13,708 bases of DNA from SIG440 sp045591035 (GTDB lineage Bacteria > Bacillota > Clostridia > Monoglobales > Monoglobaceae), in NCBI GenBank assembly GCA_045591035.1, contig JAZNSG010000056.1, positions 1 through 13,708 on the forward strand. The letters run 5' to 3'. Under the pieces are notes generated by a model that ran no database searches, was not told the origin of the DNA, and saw only the letters and a list, made by a program, of their open reading frames with translations. Each line of letters begins with the position of its first letter. Position 1 is the stretch's first letter. Shown here one piece after another: positions 1 to 5,485 of the stretch. The position numbers and the translations under genes were made by a program.

Positions 1-2
1 CG

Positions 3-15
3 AGGCTCCCTTGTA
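3..15 (+). repeat. 5' remnant of palindromic repeat copy B
   Basis: The bases GAGGCTCCCTTGT match the first arm and part of the loop of the two-hairpin repeat seen complete at 48-99 and 534-580. The sequence after position 15 departs from the repeat. The expected second arm, GGGAGCTG, reappears at 154-161 and continues as a normal repeat to 185. The simplest reading is that this is the left half of copy B, split in its first loop by about 135 bases. It could also be an independent decayed fragment; a 13-base match is short. Confidence 0.45.
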
Positions 16-23
16 CTCCTTCC

Positions 24-122
24 ACCGTTGAGGCACTTTCTTCTATAGGCTCCCCTGTGTAAGGGGAGCTGGGAAACCGAAGGTTTGGCTGAGAGGTTGG
101 TTCTCGCCTTGTGCCTCACGGT
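24..122. repeat. Short inverted repeat around repeat copy A
   Basis: ACCGTTGAGGCAC at 24-36 is the reverse complement, apart from one extra T, of GTGCCTCACGGT at 111-122. The two arms bracket repeat copy A (48-99). They could be the ends of the piece that split copy B, or decayed parts of an older hairpin. No gene lies here; 100-150 is pyrimidine-rich on the plus strand and otherwise shows nothing recognisable. Confidence 0.5.
48..99 (+). repeat. Two-hairpin palindromic repeat, copy A
   Basis: The first hairpin has arms GCTCCCC (49-55) and GGGGAGC (63-69) with loop TGTGTAA. The second has arms AAACC (74-78) and GGTTT (82-86) closing on a GAA triloop. A tail, GCTGAGAGGTTG (88-99), corresponds to TGAGGGATTG in copy B. 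Layout matches copies B and C, but the stem bases differ while staying paired. This is a REP- or MITE-like non-coding repeat; from memory such repeats are abundant in Clostridia, which I cannot test here. Confidence 0.8.
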
Positions 123-150
123 CCCCCTCCCTCTCAAGCGATGGAGGCTA

Positions 151-185
151 GACGGGAGCTGTCAACGAAGTTGACTGAGGGATTG
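151..185 (+). repeat. Two-hairpin palindromic repeat, copy B (3' half)
   Basis: GGGAGCTG (154-161) is the second arm of the first hairpin. It is followed by a perfect stem GTCAAC (161-166) and GTTGAC (170-175) around a GAA triloop, then the tail TGAGGGATTG (176-185). Read on the minus strand, this copy encodes the last seven residues and the stop codon of the DUF559 gene (162-530). Its left half seems to lie at 3-15. It is inverted relative to copy C, so B and C bracket the gene. Confidence 0.8.
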
Positions 186-530
186 TTTCACTACATTATT
201 AATATACATACACACTCCCTCAAAGTTTTTCAAGACATCAAGATTTGATATTCTTATAACCTTTATCCCGTACTGTTTTAGATATTCAGTTCTTTTTTCA
301 TCATTGATAAGTCCTTCATCTTCGTAGTGCCCAGAACCATCTAATTCTATAACAATATTTGCTTTTGCACAATAAAAATCAGCTATGTATTTTCCCAACA
401 CTTTTTGTCTGGTAAATTTCATGGGATATTCTTTCAAGAAATCATACCATAGGTGTCTTTCTTCTTTGGTCATATTCTTTCTGAGTTCCTTTGCAAATGG
501 AACTATTTTACTATTATGTTTTCTGTCCAT
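162..530 (-). CDS. DUF559 endonuclease-like protein (Vsr/PD-(D/E)XK-type fold)
   Basis: A 122-residue protein with the DUF559 (COG2852) pattern: LWYDFL near residue 27, KFTRQKVLGKYIADFYC (38-54), IELDGSGHY (61-69) and VIRISNLDVLKNF (91-103). The family is related to very-short-patch-repair endonucleases, and E62, D64 and H68 fall in the likely catalytic core. No substrate has been established for most members. The ATG at 530 is preceded by GGAGGGA at good spacing, and that sequence is part of repeat copy C. The last residues, QSLSQLR, and the TGA come from repeat copy B, so the ancestral C-terminus may have been different. Length is normal for the family. Transcription probably starts at the promoter at 886-915 and passes through the hairpin array first, giving an unusually long leader of about 350 nt. 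Family assignment is firm; role is unknown. Confidence 0.88.
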   Translation of the reverse strand: MDRKHNSKIVPFAKELRKNMTKEERHLWYDFLKEYPMKFTRQKVLGKYIADFYCAKANIVIELDGSGHYEDEGLINDEKRTEYLKQYGIKVIRISNLDVLKNFEGVCMYINNVVKQSLSQLR

Positions 531-533
531 TTA

Positions 534-580
534 CAATCCCTCCGGCTCTTCGTGCCACCTCCCTTTACACAAGGGAGGCT
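534..580 (-). repeat. Two-hairpin palindromic repeat, copy C
   Basis: Inverted relative to copies A and B. On the plus strand, arms CCTCCCTT (558-565) and AAGGGAGG (571-578) pair perfectly around TACAC. On the minus strand, the second hairpin is GGCAC and GAGCC around a GAA triloop, with one internal mismatch, and the tail is GGAGGGATTG. That tail supplies the Shine-Dalgarno of the DUF559 gene, whose ATG lies 3 bases beyond the repeat. On the plus strand the first hairpin is followed by CTTTTTT (579-585), so it could also terminate plus-strand transcripts, although no plus-strand gene is visible upstream. Confidence 0.85.
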
Positions 581-642
581 TTTTTGATTTCAACTTTTTT
601 CGACATTCTTTATATAAAGACTGTATAAACTGGATGCCAACC

Positions 643-838
643 ATTTAAGCTAAATTTTGCAACAAGTTGCAAAGCTAAATTATCCCGCTTCGCTTCATAG
701 CTAAATAACTCCTTTGGAGTAGCTAAATTAAATTCGCCAAAAGCGTACGAAGCACATTTAGCTGCCACAGGCAATTTAGCTGAACTTGTTCAATTTAGCT
801 CGCCGTAGGCGAATTTAGCTGCGGTGCTATGCACCGCA
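643..838 (-). repeat. Array of short hairpins separated by AGCTAAAT(T) units
   Basis: On the plus strand AGCTAAAT(T) occurs at 648, 673, 699 and 721, and its reverse complement (A)ATTTAGCT at 756, 773, 792 and 812. Between them lie different short palindromes: TTGCAACAAGTTGCAA (657-672), ACTCCTTTGGAGT (708-720), TGCCACAGGCA (763-773), TGAACTTGTTCA (781-792), TCGCCGTAGGCGA (800-812) and, outside the last unit, TGCGGTGC/GCACCGCA (820-838). Because the four left units complement the four right ones in nested order, the whole can fold into stacked four-way junctions with a tip at 730-755. No reading frame explains it. A promoter at 886-915 reads into it on the minus strand, so it may exist as RNA. 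It is too short and too mixed in orientation to be CRISPR. Confidence 0.85.
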
Positions 839-885
839 TAGACCCATGTCAAGCCAAGACTAAAAACTATTTCATACATGATATG

Positions 886-915
886 ATTATACCACACGAA
901 TTGACAAAATGTAAA
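886..915 (-). promoter_or_regulatory. Sigma-A promoter reading into the hairpin array
   Basis: On the minus strand TTTACA (910-915) and a perfect TATAAT (886-891) are 18 bases apart, and TGG directly before TATAAT gives an extended -10. The predicted start is near 879, about 40 bases before the first hairpin. It lies just past the pnp terminator, as expected for a new transcription unit covering the array and possibly the DUF559 gene. Confidence 0.7.
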
Positions 916-921
916 GATATT

Positions 922-961
922 AAAAAAACTTGGCCCTGCTATCGGCAAAGCCAAGTTTTTT
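922..961 (-). terminator. Intrinsic terminator of pnp
   Basis: On the minus strand the arms AAAAACTTGGC (950-960) and GCCAAGTTTTT (924-934) pair perfectly over 11 bases around a 15-base loop. The U-rich end of the second arm runs into TTTTTTTA at 928-921. It begins 16 bases after the pnp stop codon. Confidence 0.9.
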
Positions 962-976
962 ATATACCTAAATTAA

Positions 977-3058
977 TTATTCAGTAACAATTCTTCTGAG
1001 GTTGATTCTGCCCATTTTATCGATTTCGATAACCTGAACCTTGATGTCGTCGCCAACATTGACAACATCCTCCACCTTTTCTACTCTTGTTTTGTCAAGC
1101 TTAGAAATGTGAACAAGACCGTCTTTGCCGGGGAGGAATTCAACAAATGCACCGAATTCCATAATTCTGACAACTTTACCGTCATAAATCTCACCGATTT
1201 CAGGTTCTTTAACGATGCCTTCGATAATCTTTCTTGCAGCTTCGCCCATTTCGGCGTTAGGAGCGGAGATGAATACTCTTCCATCCTCTTCGATATCAAT
1301 TTTAGCACCGGTATCAGCAACAATTTTCTGAATAACCTTGCCGCCTGAACCAATTACGTCACGGATTTTATCAACCGGGATTTCGATATGGATTACTTTA
1401 GGTGCATACTGAGATACTTCGTCACGAGGTTCAGCAATCGCCTTGAGCATAACTTCGTCAAGGATATAGTATCTTGCGTCTCTTGTTTCTGTGAGAGCAT
1501 TTTTAATGATTTCAGGTGTAAGACCGTCAATTTTAAGGTCCATCTGAATTGCGGTAATACCTTTCTTTGTACCGGCAACCTTAAAGTCCATATCGCCAAA
1601 GAAGTCTTCAAGTCCCTGGATATCAAGAATTGTGATAAATCTTTCGCCCTCGGTAACAAGACCTACAGAAATACCTGCAACAGGAGCTTTAATCGGAACA
1701 CCGGCATCCATAAGAGCAAGTGTGCTTCCGCAGATACTTCCCTGTGAAGTTGAGCCGTTTGAACTCAAAACTTCGGATACAAGACGAATTGCATAAGGGA
1801 ATTCTTCTTCGCTCGGGATAACGGGAACAAGTGCACGTTCTGCCAAAGCACCATGACCGATTTCACGTCTTCCGGGACCGCGTGATGGCTTTGTTTCGCC
1901 AACACTGTATGAGGGGAAGTTGTAGTGATGGATATATCTTCTGTATTCTTCGTTATCAAGACCGTCAATAATCTGAGCATCACCAAGTGCGCCCAATGTT
2001 GCAACAGTAAGAACCTGAGTCTGACCACGCTTGAAAAGACCGCTTCCGTGTGCTCTTGGGAGAAGTCCTACTTCTGAAGAAAGGGGTCTAAGCTGCTGAA
2101 TCTTACGTCCGTCAACACGTTTGCCTTCGTCAAGGAGCCAACGTCTTACAATGGTCTTTTGAAGTTTGTAGAGTGCATCTTCGATATCCTGAGCGTATTC
2201 TTCTGCAGGATATTTTTCTTCAAAGTTTTCATAAACCTTTTCGTAAACAACCTTAAGGTTATCGTCTCTTACAGCCTTATCGTCTGTATCAAGAGCTTCT
2301 TTTACCATATCTGTTGCAAATTCTGCGATTGCATCAAATATCTCCTGGTTTACTTCGATATGCTCATACTCGAACTTGGGTTTGCCGATTTCGTCCTGGA
2401 TACCCTTGATAAATTCACAAATCTTTTTGATTTCCCCGTGAGCAAACATAATTGCGTCGTACATGGTATCTTCAGGCACTTCGTTTGCACCTGCTTCAAT
2501 CATAACAACTTTCTGAAGGCTACCTGCAACTGTGAGGTTGAGGTCGCTCTTTTCTCTTTGCTCAACTGTGGGGTTGATAATGAACTCACCGTCAACAAGA
2601 CCAACATAAACAGCGGCAATAGGACCATTGAAAGGAATATCTGAAACTGATACAGCTGCAGATGAACCAATCATTGCACAAAATTCAGGAGCGTTGTCCT
2701 GTTCAACAGACAAAACAGTTGAAACGATTGAAACATCGTTTCTGAGGTCCTTTGGGAACAAAGGACGCATAGGTCTGTCGATAACACGTGCAGTCAGAAT
2801 GGCATTTTCTGAGGGTCTGCCTTCTCTTTTAAGAAAGCTTCCGGGGATTTTGCCTACTGCGTACATTCTTTCTTCATAGTCAATACTGAGCGGGAAGAAA
2901 TCAATCCCGTCTCTGGGTTTTGCTGATGCGGTTGCAGCTGTAACAACAACTGTGTCACCATATCTTACGATAACCGAACCATTTGCAAGTTCAGCCACTT
3001 TGCCGAATTCAAGGCTAAGTTTTCTTCCTGCTACTTCTGTTTCAAAAATTTTACTCAT
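977..3058 (-). CDS. pnp: Polyribonucleotide nucleotidyltransferase (PNPase)
   Basis: PNPase degrades RNA 3' to 5' by phosphorolysis and can add tails in reverse; it acts in the cytoplasm as a trimeric ring. All expected parts are present in 693 residues: first RNase PH domain (about 10-140), helical linker (about 240-310), second RNase PH domain (about 315-540) with the GSTSQGSICGS loop (435-445) and GDMDFK (488-493), KH domain with IGSGGK (569-574), and S1 domain (621-690, GDGLVHIS-type core). An upstream in-frame ATG at 3100 would add 14 residues, but AAAGGAGG immediately before the ATG at 3058 decides the start, and the protein then begins MSKIFETEVAG as the family does. It follows rpsO, a very common pairing, but has its own candidate promoter at 3091-3118. 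A strong terminator ends it. Confidence 0.98.
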   Translation of the reverse strand: MSKIFETEVAGRKLSLEFGKVAELANGSVIVRYGDTVVVTAATASAKPRDGIDFFPLSIDYEERMYAVGKIPGSFLKREGRPSENAILTARVIDRPMRPLFPKDLRNDVSIVSTVLSVEQDNAPEFCAMIGSSAAVSVSDIPFNGPIAAVYVGLVDGEFIINPTVEQREKSDLNLTVAGSLQKVVMIEAGANEVPEDTMYDAIMFAHGEIKKICEFIKGIQDEIGKPKFEYEHIEVNQEIFDAIAEFATDMVKEALDTDDKAVRDDNLKVVYEKVYENFEEKYPAEEYAQDIEDALYKLQKTIVRRWLLDEGKRVDGRKIQQLRPLSSEVGLLPRAHGSGLFKRGQTQVLTVATLGALGDAQIIDGLDNEEYRRYIHHYNFPSYSVGETKPSRGPGRREIGHGALAERALVPVIPSEEEFPYAIRLVSEVLSSNGSTSQGSICGSTLALMDAGVPIKAPVAGISVGLVTEGERFITILDIQGLEDFFGDMDFKVAGTKKGITAIQMDLKIDGLTPEIIKNALTETRDARYYILDEVMLKAIAEPRDEVSQYAPKVIHIEIPVDKIRDVIGSGGKVIQKIVADTGAKIDIEEDGRVFISAPNAEMGEAARKIIEGIVKEPEIGEIYDGKVVRIMEFGAFVEFLPGKDGLVHISKLDKTRVEKVEDVVNVGDDIKVQVIEIDKMGRINLRRIVTE

Positions 3059-3090
3059 AATTTCCTCCTTTGAGTTAGGGAGATTCGCTG

Positions 3091-3118
3091 ATTTTAGCAC
3101 TTAGAAAAAAGCTCTCAA
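3091..3118 (-). promoter_or_regulatory. Candidate sigma-A promoter of pnp
   Basis: On the minus strand TTGAGA (3113-3118) and TAAAAT (3091-3096) are 16 bases apart, placing a start near 3084, shortly before the pnp ribosome binding site (AAAGGAGG at about 3063-3070). Each box differs from consensus by one or two bases. A separate TATAAT at 3205-3210 has no matching -35. Confidence 0.5.
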
Positions 3119-3226
3119 ACCAGAGTAAAAAAGCGTATTTCTAACTGCTAAATTCGCAAACTCTCCACAAATTTATTTATAAATAAACCGATTTTAGTCG
3201 GCTGATTATACTGCCGAAATACGAAA

Positions 3227-3260
3227 TTAAGTCTTTGCCCGTATAGGGACAAAGACTTAA
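3227..3260 (-). terminator. Hairpin after rpsO; possible terminator or processing site
   Basis: Arms TTAAGTCTTTG (3227-3237) and CAAAGACTTAA (3250-3260) pair perfectly, extended by CCC/GGG across one bulged base. It starts 12 bases past the rpsO stop. The downstream minus-strand sequence (TTAATTTCG) is only moderately U-rich, so it may be a weak terminator or, as in the rpsO-pnp operons of other bacteria, an RNase-processed hairpin. A second small hairpin at 3186-3203 is followed by TTATTT. Confidence 0.55.
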
Positions 3261-3271
3261 ATCAGCATTTT

Positions 3272-3535
3272 TTAGTGTCTCAAGCCAAGCTTTTCAACGA
3301 TAGCACGATATCTTTCGATGTCGTTCTTCATGAGATAGCTAAGGAAGCTTCTTCTGACACCGACCATCTTCAAAAGACCTCTTCTTGAGTGGTGGTCTTT
3401 CTTGTGTGTCTTAAGATGTTCGTTGAGATGATTGATTCTTTCAGTCAAAAGAGCAATCTGAACCTCGGGAGAACCTGTGTCTCCTTCGTGAATTGCATAA
3501 GTCTTGATGATTTCTTCTTTTCTCTCTTTAAGCAT
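3272..3535 (-). CDS. rpsO: 30S ribosomal protein S15
   Basis: An 87-residue protein with the whole S15 pattern: GDTGSPEVQIALLTERINHL (18-37), the HKKDHHSRRGLL segment (44-55) that contacts 16S rRNA near helix 22, and YRAIVEKLGLR at the end. Family length is 88-89, so it is complete. S15 is a primary binder of the 16S central domain and nucleates platform assembly. The start is fixed by GGAGGTGA, six bases before the ATG. It has its own near-consensus promoter and a structured leader of about 90 nt, consistent with the autoregulation known for rpsO in several phyla. It is followed by pnp in the same direction. Confidence 0.98.
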   Translation of the reverse strand: MLKERKEEIIKTYAIHEGDTGSPEVQIALLTERINHLNEHLKTHKKDHHSRRGLLKMVGVRRSFLSYLMKNDIERYRAIVEKLGLRH

Positions 3536-3580
3536 TTGGTTTCACCTCCAAAAAATTTTAAATCCCCATAAAGCTTGGTA

Positions 3581-3629
3581 TGAGGCGGTGAATCTTCAGC
3601 CCTCAAACTAAGCAATAGGTTCATAACCT
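3581..3629 (-). promoter_or_regulatory. Structured rpsO leader, candidate S15 autoregulatory element
   Basis: Between the promoter and the rpsO ATG the minus-strand transcript carries two hairpins: AGGTT/AACCT around ATG (3617-3629), almost at the predicted 5' end, and TGAGG/CCTCA (3581-3605) with an inner TGAA/TTCA stem. S15 represses its own synthesis through leader RNA in several bacteria, with structures that differ between phyla. I cannot match this one to a defined class, so the regulatory role is inferred from position and folding. Confidence 0.4.
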
Positions 3630-3634
3630 TTGAT

Positions 3635-3663
3635 AGTATAGCACATTAGTTGTCAAATGTCAA
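3635..3663 (-). promoter_or_regulatory. Sigma-A promoter of rpsO
   Basis: On the minus strand TTGACA (3658-3663) and TATACT (3635-3640) are exactly 17 bases apart: a perfect -35 and a 5/6 -10. A second TTGACA-like hexamer overlaps at 3651-3656 but is spaced wrongly. The promoter sits directly after the hemZ stop codon, and no hairpin terminator separates them, so some read-through from the recJ-hemZ block is likely. Confidence 0.85.
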
Positions 3664-3680
3664 CTAAAATTTTTTAAATC

Positions 3681-4850
3681 TCATTTTTCCATCAAAACAT
3701 CCTTACGGTGAAGCATTTCATCTATTCTTTCAATGTAATCCTTTGGCTCTTTAACATTGAAAATTCTCTCTATTCGGTCTGTCTCACGGTCAACAGTTTT
3801 CGTAACGCCCCCACAACCAAGAGAAATAATAGTTTGCACCTCTTCCATTATGTAAATGTTATATAGGCTTTCTCTGCCCGGCAGCGCATATCCCACATTT
3901 TCAAGGTTACCAAGCATATTCTTTTGCCTGTAAAGATAATATGGATTATGACCTGCAGCCATAATGGTATTTCGCGCATAATCCACCATTTTCGACACAT
4001 CTTCTCCTCTGCTAAGATTATACTCATCAAGAGTCTCATTGAGCTTTGAGGAGCGTTTTATGCTCATTGTGTGAACAGTTATATTTTCTGGAGAAAGCTT
4101 TAATACTTCATCAACAGAATATTTAAACATATCCAAAGTTTCGCCGGGAAGTCCGGCAATCAGGTCCATATTTATTGTTTCAATTCCGCATTCCCGAGCA
4201 AGGTTCATCGCTGTTCTTATCTCATCGGGGGTATGGTTTCTGCCGATAACCTTCATTGTCTCGGGATTCATTGACTGAGGATTTATGCTTATTCTGTCAA
4301 TCCTGTAATTCTTAATTTTCTGAAGCTTTTCTTTCGTTACGGTGTCGGGTCTTCCTGCTTCAACGGTAAATTCTTTTAAATTTGATAAATCAAATTCGGT
4401 AAAAACGCAGTCAAAAAGCTGTTCCAGCATATCTGCAGACAATGTAGTCGGTGTTCCGCCACCGATATAAACCGACTCAATAACGCTTTTGTTGTTCTTT
4501 ATAATCTCAGCAGTATATGCAATTTCTTTCTTTAAGCAGTTAAGATATTCGGGCATAAGCTTTGCGCTGTTTGCCACGCTGTTGCTTACAAATGAACAAT
4601 AAAGGCAACGGGTAGGACAAAAGGGTATACCAATATAGATGCTTACACCCTTTGGGTTCATTTTATCAATAATGGGGACCTCGATTTCTGCGATTTTTAC
4701 AGCAAGTTCAGCTTTTTCACGACTTGCACCATATTCATGCATAAAAGAGTTCACCGCCTGGGACGAACTCTCTCCTGCTTTTATTAATTTACTTGCTAAT
4801 TTTACAGGACGTATTCCGTCCAAAATGCCCCAGGGCCTATTCGTGCTCAT
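3681..4850 (-). CDS. hemZ: Radical SAM coproporphyrinogen dehydrogenase-like protein HemZ
   Basis: A radical SAM enzyme of the oxygen-independent coproporphyrinogen III oxidase group. Seen directly: CPTRCLYC (78-85), the CxxxCxxC motif holding the 4Fe-4S cluster; GGGTPT (130-135) for SAM binding; ISINPQSMN and GLPGET further on; and the C-terminal NRIERIFNVK-like segment (here DRIERIFNVKEPKDYIERIDEML) typical of HemZ rather than HemN or HemW. It begins at RPWGILDGIRPVK, so the N-terminal region of roughly 100 residues that many HemZ proteins carry before this point is absent. The start is well defined: ATG overlaps the stop of the MBL gene as ATGA, indicating translational coupling. No other haem genes are in view, so actual haem synthesis is uncertain; family members may have other substrates. 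Confidence 0.85.
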   Translation of the reverse strand: MSTNRPWGILDGIRPVKLASKLIKAGESSSQAVNSFMHEYGASREKAELAVKIAEIEVPIIDKMNPKGVSIYIGIPFCPTRCLYCSFVSNSVANSAKLMPEYLNCLKKEIAYTAEIIKNNKSVIESVYIGGGTPTTLSADMLEQLFDCVFTEFDLSNLKEFTVEAGRPDTVTKEKLQKIKNYRIDRISINPQSMNPETMKVIGRNHTPDEIRTAMNLARECGIETINMDLIAGLPGETLDMFKYSVDEVLKLSPENITVHTMSIKRSSKLNETLDEYNLSRGEDVSKMVDYARNTIMAAGHNPYYLYRQKNMLGNLENVGYALPGRESLYNIYIMEEVQTIISLGCGGVTKTVDRETDRIERIFNVKEPKDYIERIDEMLHRKDVLMEK

Positions 4851-5467
4851 ATCAAATAAGGATTTTCCTTTCTTTGTTTGCCGATTGTGGTCGAGAAACC
4901 ATGCCCGGGATAAACTTTAATTTCATCCGCAAGGGGCAAAAGTTTATTCTTTATTGAGTTGATTTCAGTATCAAAATCACCCAGCGGAAAGTCAAATCGT
5001 CCAATGGAGCCTGAAAACAAGGTGTCTCCGCTTATAAGAATATCATCAACAAGATAGCAAACACCACCGGCTGTGTGACCCGGAGTATAAATAACCTTAA
5101 CTTTCAGCGAGTCAAGACATACTTCATCTCCGTCACTGAGTAATCTTTCCGGTGGATTATCCGGCAAATTAAGTTCATAATTTTCACGCAAATTCAACTT
5201 TTCATCAGTAAGATAGCACTCTTCCTTCTCGTGAAGCATATATGATGCTCCTGTCCTGTTAACAAGTTCACCAAGAGCAAGAATGTGGTCAAAATGCGCA
5301 TGGGTCAAAAGAATTAATTTAAGGGTTAAGTCTTCCTTTTCAAGATAATCAATAATTTTATCTGCATTTGCAGGTGCGTCGAAAAGGACAGCGTTTTTTG
5401 TGGTTTCGTCAGCAACAAGATAACAGTTTGTCACCAAATCTCCAAGAATAAATCTGTGAAATATCAT
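4847..5467 (-). CDS. MBL-fold metallo-hydrolase (glyoxalase II-like)
   Basis: A 206-residue metallo-beta-lactamase-fold hydrolase. The metal ligands are all visible: THAHFDH (55-61), H131 in TPGHT, D148 in SGDTLF and H189 in YPGHG. FSGSIGRFDFPLGD (151-164) is characteristic of the short glyoxalase II/YcbL-like subgroup, which hydrolyses thioesters such as lactoylglutathione or related small-molecule substrates; the true substrate is not predictable. The ATG follows AAAGGAA at good spacing and lies 18 bases after the rel stop. Its stop overlaps the hemZ start. The rel - MBL - hemZ order recurs in Clostridia, suggesting a conserved but unexplained association. Confidence 0.9.
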   Translation of the reverse strand: MIFHRFILGDLVTNCYLVADETTKNAVLFDAPANADKIIDYLEKEDLTLKLILLTHAHFDHILALGELVNRTGASYMLHEKEECYLTDEKLNLRENYELNLPDNPPERLLSDGDEVCLDSLKVKVIYTPGHTAGGVCYLVDDILISGDTLFSGSIGRFDFPLGDFDTEINSIKNKLLPLADEIKVYPGHGFSTTIGKQRKENPYLI

Positions 5468-5485
5468 TTATCAGTTTCCTTTACA

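Larger units (their letters stand above)
3..580 (-). mobile_element. Candidate repeat-bounded DUF559 cassette
   Basis: A DUF559 gene is enclosed by inverted copies of one palindromic repeat: copy C on its 5' side, copy B on its 3' side, with copy A nested further out. The repeat supplies the gene's Shine-Dalgarno sequence (GGAGGGA from copy C) and its stop codon (from copy B), so gene and repeats are physically integrated. I see no transposase and no convincing target-site duplication, so mobility is inference. The layout resembles REP/RAYT systems, in which a single-copy enzyme gene is flanked by the repeats it mobilises, but the enzyme family here is different. Confidence 0.35.

Noticed and set aside
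608..619. Perfect palindrome CTTTATATAAAG as an operator
   Set aside because: It is an isolated AT-rich 12-base palindrome with no promoter next to it, as expected by chance in such sequence.
385..648. Plus-strand open frame over the DUF559 gene and repeat copy C
   Set aside because: It reads through the antisense of DUF559 and a palindromic repeat, with no recognisable protein features.
643..838. CRISPR-like array
   Set aside because: The repeated unit is only 8-9 bases, changes orientation halfway, the intervals are palindromes of 10-26 bases, and no cas gene is present.
2159..2644. 161-residue open frame on the plus strand
   Set aside because: It lies wholly antisense to pnp, is rich in Phe, Cys and Asn as expected from a reversed coding strand, and has no ribosome binding site or family resemblance.
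3059..3100. Upstream ATG of pnp adding 14 residues
   Set aside because: AAAGGAGG sits within this stretch, directly before the ATG at 3058, and the extra residues do not match the family.
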